From Plecoglossus altivelis (taxonomy: Eukaryota > Chordata > Actinopteri > Osmeriformes > Plecoglossidae): DNA of 64,000 nucleotides. Position 1 is the first letter of the stretch; the number at the start of each line of letters is the position of its first letter. The notes beneath the pieces are model-generated. The model ran no database searches. It saw only the letters and a program-made list of their open reading frames with translations, and was not told the origin of the DNA. Positions 33,930 through 45,070 of the stretch are shown in pieces. Where the stretch lies: positions 4,601,962 to 4,665,961 of the forward strand of contig BROE01000011.1 of the NCBI GenBank assembly GCA_036571765.1. Direction: 5' to 3'. Made by a program: the position numbers and the translations under genes.

Positions 33930-36900
33930 GATGGTGTCAACTAGTGGTCTTGGGTGGCCAACTGTAGTCTTACTGATGAGATAGTGTGCGAGTCCGTGAA
34001 TGAGTGAGACACTTGTCCTGAAGCTGCATCTAACAGGCTACACCTGAAGGACCCCAAATGCAATGTATTCAGAGGGATGAGAGAAAAAAGAAAAGGGATG
34101 AGGAGGACACGGGGTGATGACCGGAGAAGGATTAAGAAGAGAAGATGGAGGGATGAGAGGAGAGAATGGTAGAATGAGAGGACGGAGAAATGAACTCCCA
34201 AACAAGCAGATGGGCAGGCAGACAAGTAGAGAACACAAAAACGTGAGAAACAGAAAACACGTTCAAGACAGACGCCACATTTTAACAAACAGACATTTCA
34301 AGACAGACAGGAAACAGTATTTTATCACAGTAAGCATACAGAGGTAACACTTGGAACTTAATGGGCCTGTTTTCCTCAATATGACTATAGGAGACTTGGG
34401 ATGACTGTCAGCTGGGATGAGGAGGTCTCATCTGTGGAACTGCCTGAACACTATATCCACACACACCGATGAAAACACACACACTCTCTCTCTTTCTTTA
34501 TGTCTCTTTTCTCTCTTTCACACTCTTTCTTTCACACTCACTCACACACACAGAGACACCTACTCCAACCCCACACCCTCCACACCCTCAACACCATGGC
34601 TCAGCAGAATTCCGGGTGACTCGTACCGTGTGTGCTGCTGTAGGTGACTGAGCTGCCTGAAGGTCTTCTGGCAGTAGGAGCAGGTGTAGGGCTTGGCCCC
34701 GCTGTGGATGCGGATGTGCTGGGCCAGGTAGCTGGAGTTGGCGAAGGACTTGGAGCAGTGGGGGCACTTGTGAGGCTTGGCCTCCGTGTGTGACTTAGCG
34801 TGGATCTGCATGTCTGACTTACTGAAGAAGGTCACCGCACACATCCGACACCTGGGAGATGGCGATGAGAGGGGAGGGATGGAGATGTGGCCATAGAAGG
34901 AGCAGATCAATACAAAACTCAGAGTGAAAAAAAGCCCAAATGGTGTACGTTACCAGGTAAGAATACTGGTAACTATACTGAAGAGCAAGCCCACTTTGCT
35001 CATACCTGTAAGATTTGGTCCCATCTTTGTTGCCATGGTCGTCCTCATCATTAGACAGGTCGTATGGGTCAGCCGAGTGGTGCTAAGAGAAACCGAACAT
35101 CACCAGGATGGCATTACTATCATTTGCTTTTCTCTCTTTTCCCTCTATTACCTGTTTTTCGACTGTGTGGCATGCCCCGCCCGTGACATCATTACTCACC
35201 TGTCCGCCAGCCGCCAGGTGTGCCAGGATCAAAGCGTCGCTCCCCGGTGGCAGGGCAGCCCCCACTCGGGGCATCATAGACTTCTTCTTCCTGCCCCGCT
35301 TCCCTGGGGTTGGCATGACAACCTGGGGGATAACCACGTCGTCCTTCTTGTCTGAAATGGGAGGAAGACGAGGAGGAGGAAAGATGGGGGAGGGGTAAGA
35401 GAACAAAGATAGTGACAACATTAAAAACACCAGAAACCATACTTCCAACAGAAGCGGAGTGTGTCTTCAAGGTCTCTACAGGAGCACCAGTCCAGAGCAG
35501 AACCACTAGACTGACTGAAACACTCAAACAGACCTACGTCCAATGAGCACAGACCAAATATTGAAAGTATCCTATGACGTGCATTTGATTTCGTTCTTGG
35601 ACTTAGTCCCAGGTCTGATTGGTCAAGGCCGAGCGCACAGTGGGTCCTGGATGAGATGATAGAGGCTGGAGAGGTGATGAGCTAGCCTAAGCTAGTGCAG
35701 CAGTGGTGGAGCAGAGGGGAGGGGATGGAGGGATGGGTAGATGGAGGGATGGGTACTCACTGTGGCTGTAGTAGTAGAGAGAAGAGTGCTGGCTGCTCTC
35801 TGACAGAAACCGAGAGAAGAGCAGAACACACTCAACACACGGAGCTAGCTACCTAGCTCTCTTTTCCTCTCTCTCTGTTCCGCCATCCCAGCGAGGGGTG
35901 GATGAGGGGTTAATGGTTGCTCTCAGCGTGCTGCAGGGGTTAGCGCGTGCTGCAGTGTGTGTCTGTGTGCTTGCGTGAGTGTGTAAGAGTATGACAAGTT
36001 TTAAAAAGCAGCTTCCAGGNGAGGTGGTTACCTGTGTTTGTGGGGTGTAGTGCGGACACTATCATGGTGGTGGTGTGGGGTCCGGATACGAAAGATTGAG
36101 TGGAGGCAGGAGGGGAGACCAGGGTGCCTTGGGGAGTGGTTATCACTAGCCCCGCTGGGAGGGAGAGAGAGACCATGACTGACCTGCCTACACAACACAC
36201 GCACGCACGCACACGCACGCACACGCACGCACACAGCCATCCTGGTGACGACGGTAATACTGACATGCATTCGCATCCATCGTGAACAGACACCCACAAA
36301 CACACAACCTTCACCAAATGACATGTGGACAACATCACGTTTGAGAGGGATGTATGTAGCAGCCATAATGGCACATGAATCACACTGCAAAAACACATGT
36401 CACCATGTAGCCATGTAACTCAGAGCGGAGACCTGACACGCACACAGGCAAGCAGACAAACTAACTGCGTGAGGTTACTTTTTTTCTACTCACCTGCCGT
36501 CATGATTCCAGTGGAGGAGACGGGTACCACTGTGATGTTCTGGGAGGTGTGTGGCTGATGCAGGTGTCCCCCGCCGCCCCCCATTGAGGGACCACCTCCC
36601 CCCTCTTGTTTGGGCACCCGGACTCCCGCCCCCGTATCCATGGCAACGGAACCCTGAGGGCCGGTGAGAGCAGCGGCAGGGTAGTGGGAGGATGAGGAAG
36701 AGTGGGAGAAGGAGGGAGAGGCCTTCTCCGGTCCCAACTGATCCTTCATCTTGTTCAGGAACATGGCGTTCTCTATCTGGAGGAAGTGAGGGAAGTCGAG
36801 GGAAGAGGGAGCAAGGGAAGATAGATGATGGACAAAAGTGGGACGGGGGAACAGGAATAGCAAGAAGAAACAATAGTGAGATGTCAAAGGGAAATGAGGG

Positions 36901-37193
36901 GAGAAATGTTGGATTGAAAAGGCGAGAAGTGTGGGGAGAGGACCTGGTGATCGTCTGAGTGGACTAGACAGTCAATGGATTCAAGTTTACATGTGCATCA
37001 TAGTTTGTGTTTGAGTCCTCCTTCGCCTTTAGGTACAAAGCTTATCATTTGGTGCAAACAGGTACTGTTGTCTTGACACTGCAACGACAACATGTGTATT
37101 TCATGAGACGTCCAATAATAAGGTTTCTACCTGTCCTTGTACTGTAGGGACGGGGGACCAAAAGTATGATGAGTTGAAATGGGAATCTTCCAT
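31619..37193 (-). CDS. znf384l: ZNF384-type C2H2 zinc-finger transcription factor
   Basis: Nuclear DNA-binding factor of the ZNF384 (CIZ/NMP4) family. Eleven coding exons join in phase: 37193-37131, 36776-36494, 36154-36032, 35799-35761, 35351-35200, 35082-35006, 34851-34627, 33718-33551, 33113-33035, 32880-32722 and 31993-31619; total 1743 nt, 580 residues. The start MEDSHFNSSYFWSPVPTVQG and the later QNITVVPVSSTGIMTAG and GLVITTPQG match human ZNF384. A KRGRKKKS basic patch precedes eight C2H2 fingers from CRMCAVTFFSKS to CNRSYTSETYLMKHMRKH. The C-terminus ends STSAIQVEHMNS. Instead of the long Gln/Ala repeats of human ZNF384 there is a Gly/Arg-rich segment (GRGRGRGGGRGGGHGG). Exon 8 (168 nt, phase 2-2) carries two fingers and repeats part of exon 7. 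The symbol follows the fish MHC-linked paralogue; znf384 itself is the alternative. Confidence 0.93.
33301..33545. repeat. About 20-bp minisatellite beside znf384l exon 8
   Basis: Roughly twelve diverged copies of CTGTCTCACTGCTCTACAGA and relatives run up to the exon 8 donor site. Variants replace ACAGA by ACGTAT. The array sits in the intron directly downstream of the duplicated zinc-finger exon. Confidence 0.9.
33556..33696 (-). repeat. 141-bp coding repeat, copy in znf384l exon 8
   Basis: Identical at every base to 34632-34772 in exon 7. It codes most of two zinc fingers (from CPHCSKSFANSS to FRQLSHLQQH). Confidence 0.95.
33890..33927. repeat. CT microsatellite in a znf384l intron
   Basis: A (CT)n run of about 38 bases between exons 8 and 7 of the zinc-finger gene. 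Confidence 0.9.
34632..34772 (-). repeat. 141-bp coding repeat, copy in znf384l exon 7
   Basis: Identical at every base to 33556-33696. Identity breaks down on both sides within the exons, at a G/A difference at 34773 and a one-base difference at 34631. Confidence 0.95.
36020..36020. other. Single undetermined base
   Basis: One N lies in the znf384l intron 12 bases beyond the exon 3 donor. It does not affect coding sequence. Confidence 0.95.
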
Positions 37194-40017
37194 TATTTCT
37201 GTAATTGAAAAGCAACACACTTAGAAAACACCCCTTGCTCCTCGTCTGGCATCAGGGAAGACGGTGCCCATTTTACCCAGACGGACTTGTCAAAGCTTTT
37301 CAAAAGGCTTTTATAGATAGCTGATTTGATATGTGATTGATTGAGACAGCCTGACATGTTAGAACTCATCACCCAAATAATTCTAGTACCAGGGTGACTC
37401 ATCCAACCACAGTATTTGGCTGGGTTCTCAGTCCCAGACAGTAGCCAGGTGACATCTCATTGGTGAGAGGTCCACACAAAGTGACTGAGCAACAGCTCAA
37501 CATCTTCCAGTTGCAGACAACACCCCAACATCATAGGCAATAGACAAGCTTTCACTGTCACTGTAAATTCAATCATTCATGCCCATCAATACTTGACATG
37601 CACTTCTGCCATAAATGTGTTTCGTCTCAGTGGTAGTAGGGGCGTAGCACAGTATGTGATTGTGTAACGCATTAGGATCAAGGAAACATGCATTACGCCA
37701 AATAAGATCTCATTATGATAGAATGTGGGCTATCTTGGAGTTCTAGAACGCCCACTAAAGGAATGGCGCGAGATCCATTGTATGTACAGGTTTTTAGTTT
37801 ATTATTCCCACATGCACAAAGTTACTGAGATGGCATTTGTTACGCGCTTAGACTTTAGCTGGTATAGATGATTGTAGCGGTTATACTAGCCTTCTATCTT
37901 ATCCATGCAACTGAGCCGACCTTCTCTCAAAATTGTCTGCGGTTATTGGTAAAGGGCTCACAGCCTCGTGAAAACGACATAAATAGCCATTATAAAACAT
38001 GTGCGACGTAGATTCCATAAAACATGCTACGTTACGACATAACAGAACGCAAGATGATGAGAACCAGTAACGTTATATGGCATTTAATTATGCTCGCTGT
38101 ACAATGGTAGTTTCTAGCAAAGGTTGCATAATAGCCATTTTGATGGAAAGCACACTGCTGTGAGCGTTAATAGAAACCTAGCCCAAACCGTTAGAACGCA
38201 ATCATACTAGTCTTGCCATAGACAACACAGCTGATAGGGATGTTTACTAACAACTGTCAACAACACATTAAATGAACTGTGAAAGTAGCTGGACTAAGCT
38301 ACAAAGCTAACTTGCCTCCATTAATTTCAGCTTTTGTTCGCTAGGTTGCTACAATGCGGCCTATATTCACTGATATGTCATGACATGAGAATAAAACTTG
38401 CGCTTCAGAACATAAATGTCCAAATCCCTAAGCCTCCATCCCTCTACCCGTTCGTCTCACTGAGAAAATAAAAAAAGAAAAAAAAAGTCACGAATAAAAA
38501 AAACGAACAGAGAAAAAAACGTCGACGCGGAATGCTCTGTGCGAGACGCAGCTTTATGCAGACTTCCGGCGGTCGAGACAGGGGAATGAGGCTGCTCGTC
38601 CGAGTTGCCCTAAACACACTGAAATAATTAACGATTGAGTAATTGCTCGATGTTAATTACCGGTGCAGGCGATTCCCTTTCAAGCCCCGGGGCTTCCTCG
38701 GGCCGGACAGTTCGGAAACTCAGTCCAAATCCGCCCGAACCCTCAGATTCACCGATATTTTCCCCGATTCTTTTTTTTCCTTTTTTTTCCTTACCCCCCC
38801 TTCTTGAATGTCTGCCTGATTCCAACGTACTCTTCCGGAGTTTTGATATCCGGTATATTTCCTCTCAAATTATTGTAAAAATATAAAAATGGTATATAAT
38901 TCAGTATTTCACTAGTACAAATATTGCCACAGTAGGCTACAAGGTTGACCTACGTATGTCTTATTACTAGAGAACTAGAGATCAAACTCCTCTTATTAAT
39001 ATAAAATATAGTTCTATATTGGCATGCTGACAATCTAATTAATTTAATGACGGTTCAAAACAATTTTAACCTCTAGGGATATGCGTATTAACGTATTTTG
39101 ATAATAGTTAATTTGACTAATGTATTATGTGCTAATACTCATTCATGCAAATCATTATTTGTGTGTTGTCAGGGAGGTACACAACACATTCAGATCACTA
39201 CAGATCACTATGACAAATAAAAACATCCTCATCAAACAAACCTAATTTATGTAGTCTCTTAAATACTAGCTGCACCATGGGGCGGGCTAAGAAGCCTAAA
39301 CAAAGGTTTGGCATGAGCTGAATTGGGTGTTGTCAACCATTTGATGGCAGTAAAGCATCTGATGGATGCCAACTTCTGCGGGGGGGAAAAAGAAGAAGAA
39401 AATTCGTCGACATCGACCAATGACATTGCACGATCTGGAAGCGGCAACAGAACATTTCAATTTCAAATTAAAACGGCTTTAGAGTGAAGGGCGAAAACAG
39501 GTAAGATGATCAGAGAAGAACTTTATTCAATAGCGATACGAAATTCCACATCCAGTGCTTTTTTTTTTAACCGTACGTAGCCTAGTACAAAATGTGATTA
39601 CTTTGAAACTTACGATTCTTTCAGACATTTATGTATTGGGCTGAAGTATCTTTCTTATTTTGAGGTTAGCGAGGGAGAGGTGGCACCATTCTGACTCAAG
39701 CATAGACTTTACTGTACTTCACCCAACTAGAATTGAAACCTACTATAATGTAAAAAAGGTTTTTTATGTATTTACTAAACTGAGATAGGCTTGCCTATGT
39801 AGACTACTTTACTAGTTCTAGAGTACCACTAGCAATTCGTTTGCTAATGAACAAACAAGTCCAGCTACCATAGTACTGTAGCTAGGCTCATTACTTTCTA
39901 CAGGACACCCGTTTAAGATTTAAGTTTAAACAATTGCTGAAGGTTTACTTTTATTTTCTCACACAGGTAGCCACCTGGCGAGCTTACACTTTAACCTTGT
40001 AGTATTGTGGCTGGAAG
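37194..40017. other. Divergent region between znf384l and kifc1
   Basis: The two genes are head to head across 2.8 kb. At the right end a kifc1 5' exon ends at 39500 with donor gtaaga, and a second 5' exon starts at 39967 after acacag. A CCAAT box on the plus strand lies at 39417-39421, and a TTCAAA (reverse of the cell-cycle CHR core TTTGAA) at 39462-39467. The znf384l non-coding first exon is probably near the CpG-containing patch at about 38520-38720. No other gene is seen. Confidence 0.55.
39417..39500 (+). promoter_or_regulatory. Probable kifc1 promoter and 5' non-coding exon
   Basis: A CCAAT box (39417-39421) and a CHR-like TTCAAA (39462-39467) lie just before an exon end with a strong donor (aacag/gtaaga at 39500/39501). 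CCAAT plus CHR elements are known in promoters of G2/M genes, which suits a mitotic kinesin. The exact transcription start cannot be placed. Confidence 0.4.
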
Positions 40018-43000
40018 ATGAACAAGGGGGTAAGTAGGGGTACTAGACTCTGCTAGACTAGCTGGTGCTAACATAACGAGAGACGCTCATATCACCTTTC
40101 ATCGTCTTGTTGCACCCAGCTACGTTAGCAGTAGCTAACGTTTGTGTTTGATTACACCTATGATTGTTAAGGTGGAACCACTCCGTTTTGTATTCTCGCA
40201 CAGCATATGTATTTATTCCTTTGCAGAACACATCCAGACTACCAGTCATGACTGGGAAAAGGGTCCTCAGCAAGGAGAGCAGTATTGACTCACAACCTGC
40301 TCAAGTGAGTATTTCTTAAACAATACCTAGCCGGCCACATAGTTGGCTATAAAATAACAAATGAAGCCAGGGTTAACTTTTTAAATTGAGCAATGAAGCT
40401 TTAAGGACAATCTCGGTATTTAATGCTAGCTTATTATTTCAACAAGAGATGGTATAAATCCTAACATGGATTGAAATGCTGTTTCTTCAGAAGAAGATGA
40501 GAAAGGTTGAGCCAGAGCCCATCAAAGCCCGGCCAGCAGTCAGTGTCATTGCCTCCAAGAGGGCCCCTCCTCCTAAGCGACCAGTCATTGGTGAGTACAT
40601 TCTTGACTAAATGCTTATAGTTGTTTTTAATGACTGTATCAAATATTTGGATGAACAATGGCAATTGACGCCAACGTACGGGAATGAATAACAACGTTTT
40701 TGTCTTTATTCTCAGCCAAACCTATCAGGCCCACTGGAGCAGCTACTGTCGCTGTTGCTCCCTCCAGGGGTGAGTTTTTTGTGTTTGTGTGTTTAGTTAA
40801 TAAATAGTAATAGCCTAGGTCTGGTGCCATATCATAATGTTCCGTTCTGTTTTAAAGGGGTCCAGAAGCAGCCGGTTGCCTCGGTCGCCAAAGGAGGTTT
40901 GTGCTTCGCCCAAAGATCCCCTCCGTTAGATCCCCTCCGTTAGATCCCCTCCGTTAGATCCCCTCCGTTAGATCCCCTCCGTTAGATCCCCTCCGTTAGA
41001 TCCCCTCCGTTAGATCCCCTCCGTGAGGCTCAATGAACTGTGTAGGGATGCATCTGGCTGACCCTGGTCTGGCTGTCCTCTCTCTCAGCAGGGGGGGGCA
41101 GGCGACCAGCATGGGACCTGAAGGGGAAGGTGAGCGACATGGAGGGGATGGTCAACAGCTACAAGAGCCGTCTGAAGACGGTGAATCAGGACAATGACGG
41201 GCTGAAGGACACGGTTGCCCAGAGCAAGCAGAAGGAGGCAGAGATGGTGGCCGAGCTGAATAAATTACACAAACAGATCAGGTACGCCAACCAATCAATG
41301 GCAGACATGATTGCTCAGAAAGGCTGCCTAGACTGGATCCAACATACAGCAGATGACCAGGCTTGTGTCCAGACTCAGTAAATAACCCTAGATCTTTGCG
41401 TGTGTCTGGCCATGTTTCCTTGATTGTGTGTTTCAGTCAGTACGAGTCAGAGCTGTCAGCCCTGTCTGGTATCAGACAGCAGCTGGAGCAGGTGACCAAT
41501 GAGAAGAGCTCTCTGGAGAAGAGCCTTAGTAGCCTGACTGCAGAGCACCAGGTCCTGCAGGGCCTCAGAGATGGCCTGGAGACAGAGCTCCACAACCTGC
41601 AGGTGGGTCACACCTCAGAGCTGTGTTCTGCTCCCACTGCTGCCAGGGAGCACACTAGCTGTCTGACTCAACTATTACACATGTAGGCCTTTTCAGACCG
41701 TTTTAGAAACATGGCCACTATCCTGTGAACTTGTGTGTGTGTGTGTGTGTGTGTGTTTGTATGGATTCCTTTTCTGCTGTACCCTTATGTGGTGTGCCCT
41801 GTATTCACTTCCATCCCCCTGATTCCCCACCTCTTGTCCTACCGCCGCTTTTATTCTCTTGTTCAGACCCAGTTCTCAGTGCAGAGCTCCAGCCTTTCTC
41901 GCTGCGAGACCACCCTAAAGGAAGCCCAGGAAACACTGCGAACCCTGGAGGAGACAGTGGCTCGCCAGACGGATGAGCTTCACACTGGGGAGATGGAGCG
42001 CAGGAAGCTCCACAATGCCATCCAGGAGCTGAAGGCAAGCCTATCCTGCCACACCTTCTAAGCTACATGAACCCCTGGATCACCATGACTGGAACTGAAA
42101 AAGAACATTTGATCTTTCTCATACTAAGCATGTCTGCCTGTCCACTCTTTGGTCTGCGCAGGGGAACATCCGTGTATTCTGCAGAGTGCGCCCCCTTTCG
42201 ACTGGAGGTCAAATGGACCATATCCAGCTCCCTGCCCATGACAACAAGTCCATGACTCTGGTCAAGACTGAAGAGGTGAGAATCAGTACTCTTCTAACAC
42301 TGGGAACCTTCTCACTCATTGATAGTTGGAAACAATTTAAACAACTGATCATTTTTCCCAGATGACTTTTCATGAAAGACAGTCGTGGAAGATAACCTTA
42401 TTCTGCCGTCTATCTCACCTGGTATCCTCCCCCAGTCCCACACTGGCCGCGCTGGTGAAACCCAGAAAAACTACAACTTCAGCTTCGATCGGGTGTTTGG
42501 CCCCTCGTCCAGCCAGCAGGAGGTGTTTGAGGAAATCTCCCTGCTGGTCCAGTCTGCCCTGGACGGATACAACGTCTGCTGCTTTGCCTACGGCCAGACC
42601 GGCAGCGGCAAGACCTTCACCATGGAGGGGGATGAGACAGAGAGCAGCAGGGGCGTGATCCCCAGGGCTGTCCAGCAGATCTTCAGTGCTGCCAAGAGTC
42701 TCCGCCAGCAGGGCTGGGAGGTTGGTTGGTTGCTTAGATGAATATCAACAGGCGGGTTCTTTTCAGAGCCATACAGATCTTCCTGTGCAGTAAAGGTAAT
42801 GGATACCCCAAATATTTTGTCCTAGTACACGTTTACGGCCAGCTTTGTGGAGATCTACAACGAGACCCTGCGGGATCTGCTGTACACGGGCAAGCCCAAC
42901 AAGAGGCCCGAGCATGAGATCCGCAAGGTCAACAACAACGAGGTCACTGTCACCAACCTCACATACCAGAAGGTCACCAATGAGGATCAGGTATGCTAAC

Positions 43001-44053
43001 TTGCCTCTATTCCCACTCAACAACACTGGATGGGTTTCAGATGCATTATTCTCAATGATTGTGTACTAATTCACTGTTAAAGATGTTAACCATCTTTTTT
43101 CTTTCATCTCTTTCATCCTTTTCTCCAGGTTTGCAACCTGATTGCGCTGGCCAATCAGAATCGCTCCACTGCCAGGACCCTCATGAACGACCTCTCCTCT
43201 CGCTCTCACTCAGTCTTCCAGCTTGACATTGAGGGAGAGAACTCAGGGCGAGATGTCAAGTGCAAATGTATGTCCAGGGCACACTGTATAAGCTCTACAC
43301 TCTAAAGACCCCAAATTATAACCTAGATATCTCAAACTATAGGCTATATACCCAAGCATACTCGCAAAGATGTAGGGATTGTTGATGAGTTGGAGACTGA
43401 GGCTAAACTATGTGTGATTACAGCATCTCTGTGCCTGGTGGACCTGGCTGGTAGCGAGCGTGTGCAGAAGAGCCAGTCACAGGGAGAACGCTTCAAGGAG
43501 ATGACAGCCATCAATGGCTCTCTCACCAATCTGAGCATTGTGATTGGAGCTCTGGCCAACAAGGTGGGTCACACCCACTAAACAAAAAGACGCTCCATAA
43601 ATGTGACATTTGATGTAAAGTCTCTAAATCAGTGTCTGTCTTTCTATTTGCAGGATAGCTTCATTCCTTTCAGGAACTCTAAACTGACATATCTCCTTCA
43701 GGGGTGCTTGGGTGGAAACAGCAAAACGTAAGTGGAAGGGGAAAGGGGAACAGGTGGTAAATAACTTGGATCAAAGTAAAAAGCTGTGTCAGTCACATTT
43801 TTTAAATCAGTTTGGATACATTTGTGCCAGTTAATCCTAGTTGGTATTTTTAGTTTGAGTAGGTGTTTCTCCCTCACAGATTCTGAGGAAAACTAACGTG
43901 TGTCTTTGTTTGGTATCCTCCCTGGTTTCCAGTCTGATGTTTGTTAACATTGCCCCTGAAGTGGATAGCTTCGGAGAGACCCTCGCCTCCCTGCGATTTG
44001 CCAGCAAAGTAAACAACTGTGTGATTGGAACGGCATCCGCCAACCGCAAATAA
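40018..44053 (+). CDS. kifc1: Kinesin-14 motor KIFC1 (HSET)
   Basis: Minus-end-directed kinesin that bundles spindle microtubules and clusters centrosomes. Fifteen coding exons: 40018-40029, 40227-40304, 40491-40590, 40716-40769, 40858-40896, 41092-41281, 41437-41602, 41867-42034, 42162-42275, 42436-42720, 42826-42990, 43129-43267, 43424-43563, 43654-43727 and 43933-44053; 1845 nt, 614 residues (human 673). A basic, proline-rich tail (KRPVI, RRPAWDLKGK) precedes a coiled coil of roughly 120 residues. The C-terminal motor begins at the neck (ELKGNIRVFCRVRP, about residue 270) and has the P-loop FAYGQTGSGKTFTMEG, switch I SSRSHSVFQ, switch II LVDLAGSER and the end VNNCVIGTASANRK, nearly as in human. 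Intron 8 uses a GC donor (CTGAAG/gcaagc). AATAAA follows at 44149-44154. kifc1, zbtb22 and daxx are also neighbours in the human extended MHC. Confidence 0.97.
40913..41024. repeat. 14-bp minisatellite in kifc1 intron 5
   Basis: Eight essentially identical head-to-tail copies of AGATCCCCTCCGTT. It lies between the 39-nt exon 5 and exon 6, about 70 bases before the exon 6 acceptor. Such uniform copies imply recent expansion and probable length polymorphism. Confidence 0.95.
41730..41757. repeat. TG microsatellite in kifc1 intron 7
   Basis: A pure (TG)n run of about 26 bases upstream of exon 8. Confidence 0.9.
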
Positions 44054-45070
44054 TGAAAAAAAAAAGATTGTATTGAATGTATTTTATAAATAGAACTACT
44101 GTTATTAATTAGAATTCTATTAACATCCATTACATACACCTTTCAACTAATAAACGTTTTGTATTAATGGTTGTGTCATTGCTTGTTTTACTAACAAAGT
44201 GTTGTCCTTTTAATTTTGGGTTGTCCATTAAAAATCCTCTTCTCTTTTAAACTCTGGAAAATGAGACTACTGTAGACTACTGGAATACAGATCCTAGACC
44301 GGCCTTTTTTTCCCTGTCGGACCATGTCTGTTGCGTCCGACTGTCTGACATGCCATAAAGGCGACGGTGGACGGGCAGTCTACATCAGAACATGATGGAG
44401 ATAAACATATCCAAAACTAAAACACAAACTTTAGGGCCAGTTCGGCATTGGACATCGGGTATTCGGAATACGTCTCTGAACGGTAAGTTTGGTGTCTAGC
44501 TAATAGCCACATTAGCTAGCTGATGTTTGATCACACCAGCCTCAAATAGAGCTGGCAACCTCCATAGACAAACCTGTCTGTGTCCCAGTTGCGGGCGCTA
44601 GCTTGTGCTAGCTAGCAAGCTAACGAAGTAGAATGAGAAATCTGCTACTTAACGACTAGCTAAATCTAAACAATGCAAAACAGTAACTTGATCGCCACTT
44701 TACGCTTCCAGAGTAAACATATAAGTTACATTCACAAGCCGAATACGGGTGTGCTTGAATAGACAGCCTTCCATGTCTTAACTGTTTAGTGGAACGCTGT
44801 TAATGATTGCTTCGTACTGCAGGGAAGAGGAACCCCACAGTTCATCATTTCAGGTTTGTGGCCCACAAAGACAATGTCTACTTTTGAGATGAATATGTTA
44901 ACAATAGTCTCCGGGGTGTCTTCAGACGACTCATCAAGCAAAATAGGTTTTGGCCATATTTTTTGTGCTCTCCTTTGTGTTTATGATCACGTTTCCTATC
45001 CTATCTCCTTGGTGTTTATGATCACGTTTCCTATCCGTAACCACTGTATGGATTGATCTCCCCAGCCTAG
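44054..45070. other. Gap between kifc1 and zbtb22; zbtb22 5' region
   Basis: The kifc1 polyadenylation signal (44149-44154) lies at the left. A probable zbtb22 non-coding exon ends at 44482 (gaacg/gtaagt). Acceptors at 44820 (tactgcag) and just before the ATG (ctccccag, about 45065) show that more 5' untranslated sequence is spliced here. No other gene is seen. Confidence 0.55.
44149..44154 (+). terminator. Polyadenylation signal, kifc1
   Basis: AATAAA 96 bases after the kifc1 stop codon, the first canonical hexamer on the coding strand. Confidence 0.7.

Noticed and set aside
41725..42061. Open frames starting in a (TG)n tract beside kifc1 exon 8
   Set aside because: The true exon starts at 41867 after gttcag. 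Upstream sequence is intron and microsatellite.
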